From Kordia jejudonensis (GTDB lineage: Bacteria; Bacteroidota; Bacteroidia; Flavobacteriales; Flavobacteriaceae): a DNA stretch of 64,000 nt. The stretch's first letter is position 1. The number at the start of each line of letters is the position of its first letter. The stretch covers positions 33,364 through 97,363 of the forward strand of contig NZ_LBMG01000019.1 in the NCBI RefSeq assembly GCF_001005315.1. The letters run 5' to 3'. Made by a program: the position numbers and the translations under genes. Below are positions 63,117-64,000 of the stretch, piece after piece. The notes beneath the pieces are model-generated. The model saw nothing but the letters and a program-made list of their open reading frames with translations, was not told where the DNA came from and did not search any database.

Positions 63117-63872
63117 ATGAAAGTAATCATCATAGAAGACGAAAAACCATCTGCACGTCGCCTAAATAGAATGCTCGAAAGAGAAAATATGCCTGTAGAT
63201 GTAATGTTACACTCTGTTTCGGAAGCGATTGAGTGGTTTAAAAATAACGAACATCCAGATTTGATTTTCCTTGATATTCAGTTGTCTGATGGACTTTCCT
63301 TTGAGATTTTTGAAGTCATAGATATCAAATCGGCAATTATTTTTACAACGGCGTATGATGAATATGCTTTGCAAGCTTTCAAACTCAATAGTATTGATTA
63401 TTTACTAAAACCTATTGACGAAGACGAACTTATTGCAGCGGTAGAAAAATACAAAGAACGCGCGCCACAAACACAAAATGTGCAACTCAATTTTGAAGAC
63501 ATTAAAAAATTATTGGTCAATCCGATTGAACGCACGTATAAAAAAAGATATACGGTAAAAGTTGGACAACACTTAAAAATGATTCCAATTGATGAAATAG
63601 AATGTTTTTACAGTGAAAACAAAGGAACATATTTGCATACAACGGAAGGAAGAAACTATCTCTTAGAAACTTCTTTAGAACACTTAGAAGACGAATTGTC
63701 GCCAGAAATATTTTATCGCGTAAGCCGAAAATTTTACATCAACATCAACGCGATTAAAGACATTGTAAGTTATACCAACTCACGTTTGCAAATAAAACTA
63801 AACAACTTCAACGAACAAGAAATTATCGTAAGTCGCGAACGTGTGAAGGATTTTAAAAATTGGCTGAATTAA
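63117..63872 (+). CDS. LytTR-family response regulator
   Basis: The 251-residue regulator has a receiver domain with phosphorylated Asp53 in LIFLDIQLSDGLSF and a C-terminal LytTR DNA-binding domain (YTVKVGQHLKMIPIDEIECFYSENKGTYLHTTEGRNYLLETSLEHLE, then FYRVSRKFYININAIKDI). It belongs to the LytS kinase upstream; the long repeat block between them suggests they are not tightly coupled. Its target genes are not evident from sequence. Confidence 0.94.
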   Translation: MKVIIIEDEKPSARRLNRMLERENMPVDVMLHSVSEAIEWFKNNEHPDLIFLDIQLSDGLSFEIFEVIDIKSAIIFTTAYDEYALQAFKLNSIDYLLKPIDEDELIAAVEKYKERAPQTQNVQLNFEDIKKLLVNPIERTYKKRYTVKVGQHLKMIPIDEIECFYSENKGTYLHTTEGRNYLLETSLEHLEDELSPEIFYRVSRKFYININAIKDIVSYTNSRLQIKLNNFNEQEIIVSRERVKDFKNWLN

Positions 63873-63879
63873 GCGTGAA

Positions 63880-64000
63880 ATTGTAAATGTTGAATGTTAA
63901 ATATAAAAGGCAGTTTCGATTCAAATTAACAAATCAACAAATAACGAATATCGAATAACGAATAAAGGAATTATAAATGTTGAATGTTAAATTTTAAATA
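63880..64000 (+). repeat. Mosaic repeat continuing past the window end
   Basis: The A/T cassette, the CAGTTTCGATTCAAATTAAC linker, AACGAAT-type units and a second A/T cassette copy recur in the same order as at 62665-62820. The repeat continues beyond the right edge. Confidence 0.75.

Overview
The window is AT-rich bacterial DNA whose protein families, type IX secretion sorting domain, short -7 promoter boxes of the form TAnnTTTG and near absence of strong Shine-Dalgarno sites point to a marine member of the Flavobacteriaceae (Bacteroidota). The genus cannot be fixed from sequence alone; Kordia or a relative is a reasonable guess. It looks like ordinary chromosome with no prophage, insertion sequence, integron or CRISPR array.

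Layout. 1-9431: a truncated endosialidase-chaperone protein, a DUF1684 lipoprotein, recF with a DciA-like gene, a TPR membrane protein with ribH, an envelope operon (two carboxypeptidase-regulatory-domain proteins and a glycerophosphodiesterase, one carrying a LecA/PA-IL-like domain), and an operon with a membrane protein, DUF3822 and rsmD. 9623-15257: a RecD-like helicase, then a cluster with kdsB, a HAD phosphatase, a CAT-fold acyltransferase and a KdnB-like dehydrogenase, suggesting modified Kdo in lipopolysaccharide. 15272-19123: a beta-barrel protein, a WG-repeat-like secreted protein and a PlsC-like acyltransferase. 19227-24319: udk, divIC/ftsB and methylmalonyl-CoA mutase, with a lipoprotein gene lodged between the two mutase subunits. 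24606-24680: tRNA-Pro(UGG) with its own promoter and terminator.

25072-29825 holds small accessory genes, including a TetR/SDR pair with two palindromic operators and a MepB-family gene. 29836-42374 is a self-contained regulated efflux module: an NtrB/NtrC-type pair divergent from a HlyD adaptor, an ABC ATPase and three tandem paralogous MacB/FtsX permeases. A -24/-12 promoter and two copies of a palindrome in enhancer position sit between the two arms. 42415-49816 has a small lipoprotein cluster, trxB, and a PadR-PspC-GIN envelope-stress-like operon. 50052-57378 contains DUF4442, AIM24, a large LRR type IX cargo protein, oxyR and a transglutaminase-like lipoprotein.

A short gene at 57472-57627 encodes a 51-residue double-glycine leader peptide with a four-cysteine core, a probable ribosomally made secreted peptide or bacteriocin. 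58065-63872 has DUF481, a PrcB-like lipoprotein and a LytS/LytTR two-component system with three 2TM domains. The 2TM cluster, the ABC operon and a few other gaps contain mosaic intergenic repeats built on a strict 7-base period (GACCAAA, GACCCAA, CCCAAAA, AACGAAT, GATAAAT), together with a recurring A/T-rich cassette. These repeats, the sigma-54 module and the double-glycine peptide are the most interesting observations.
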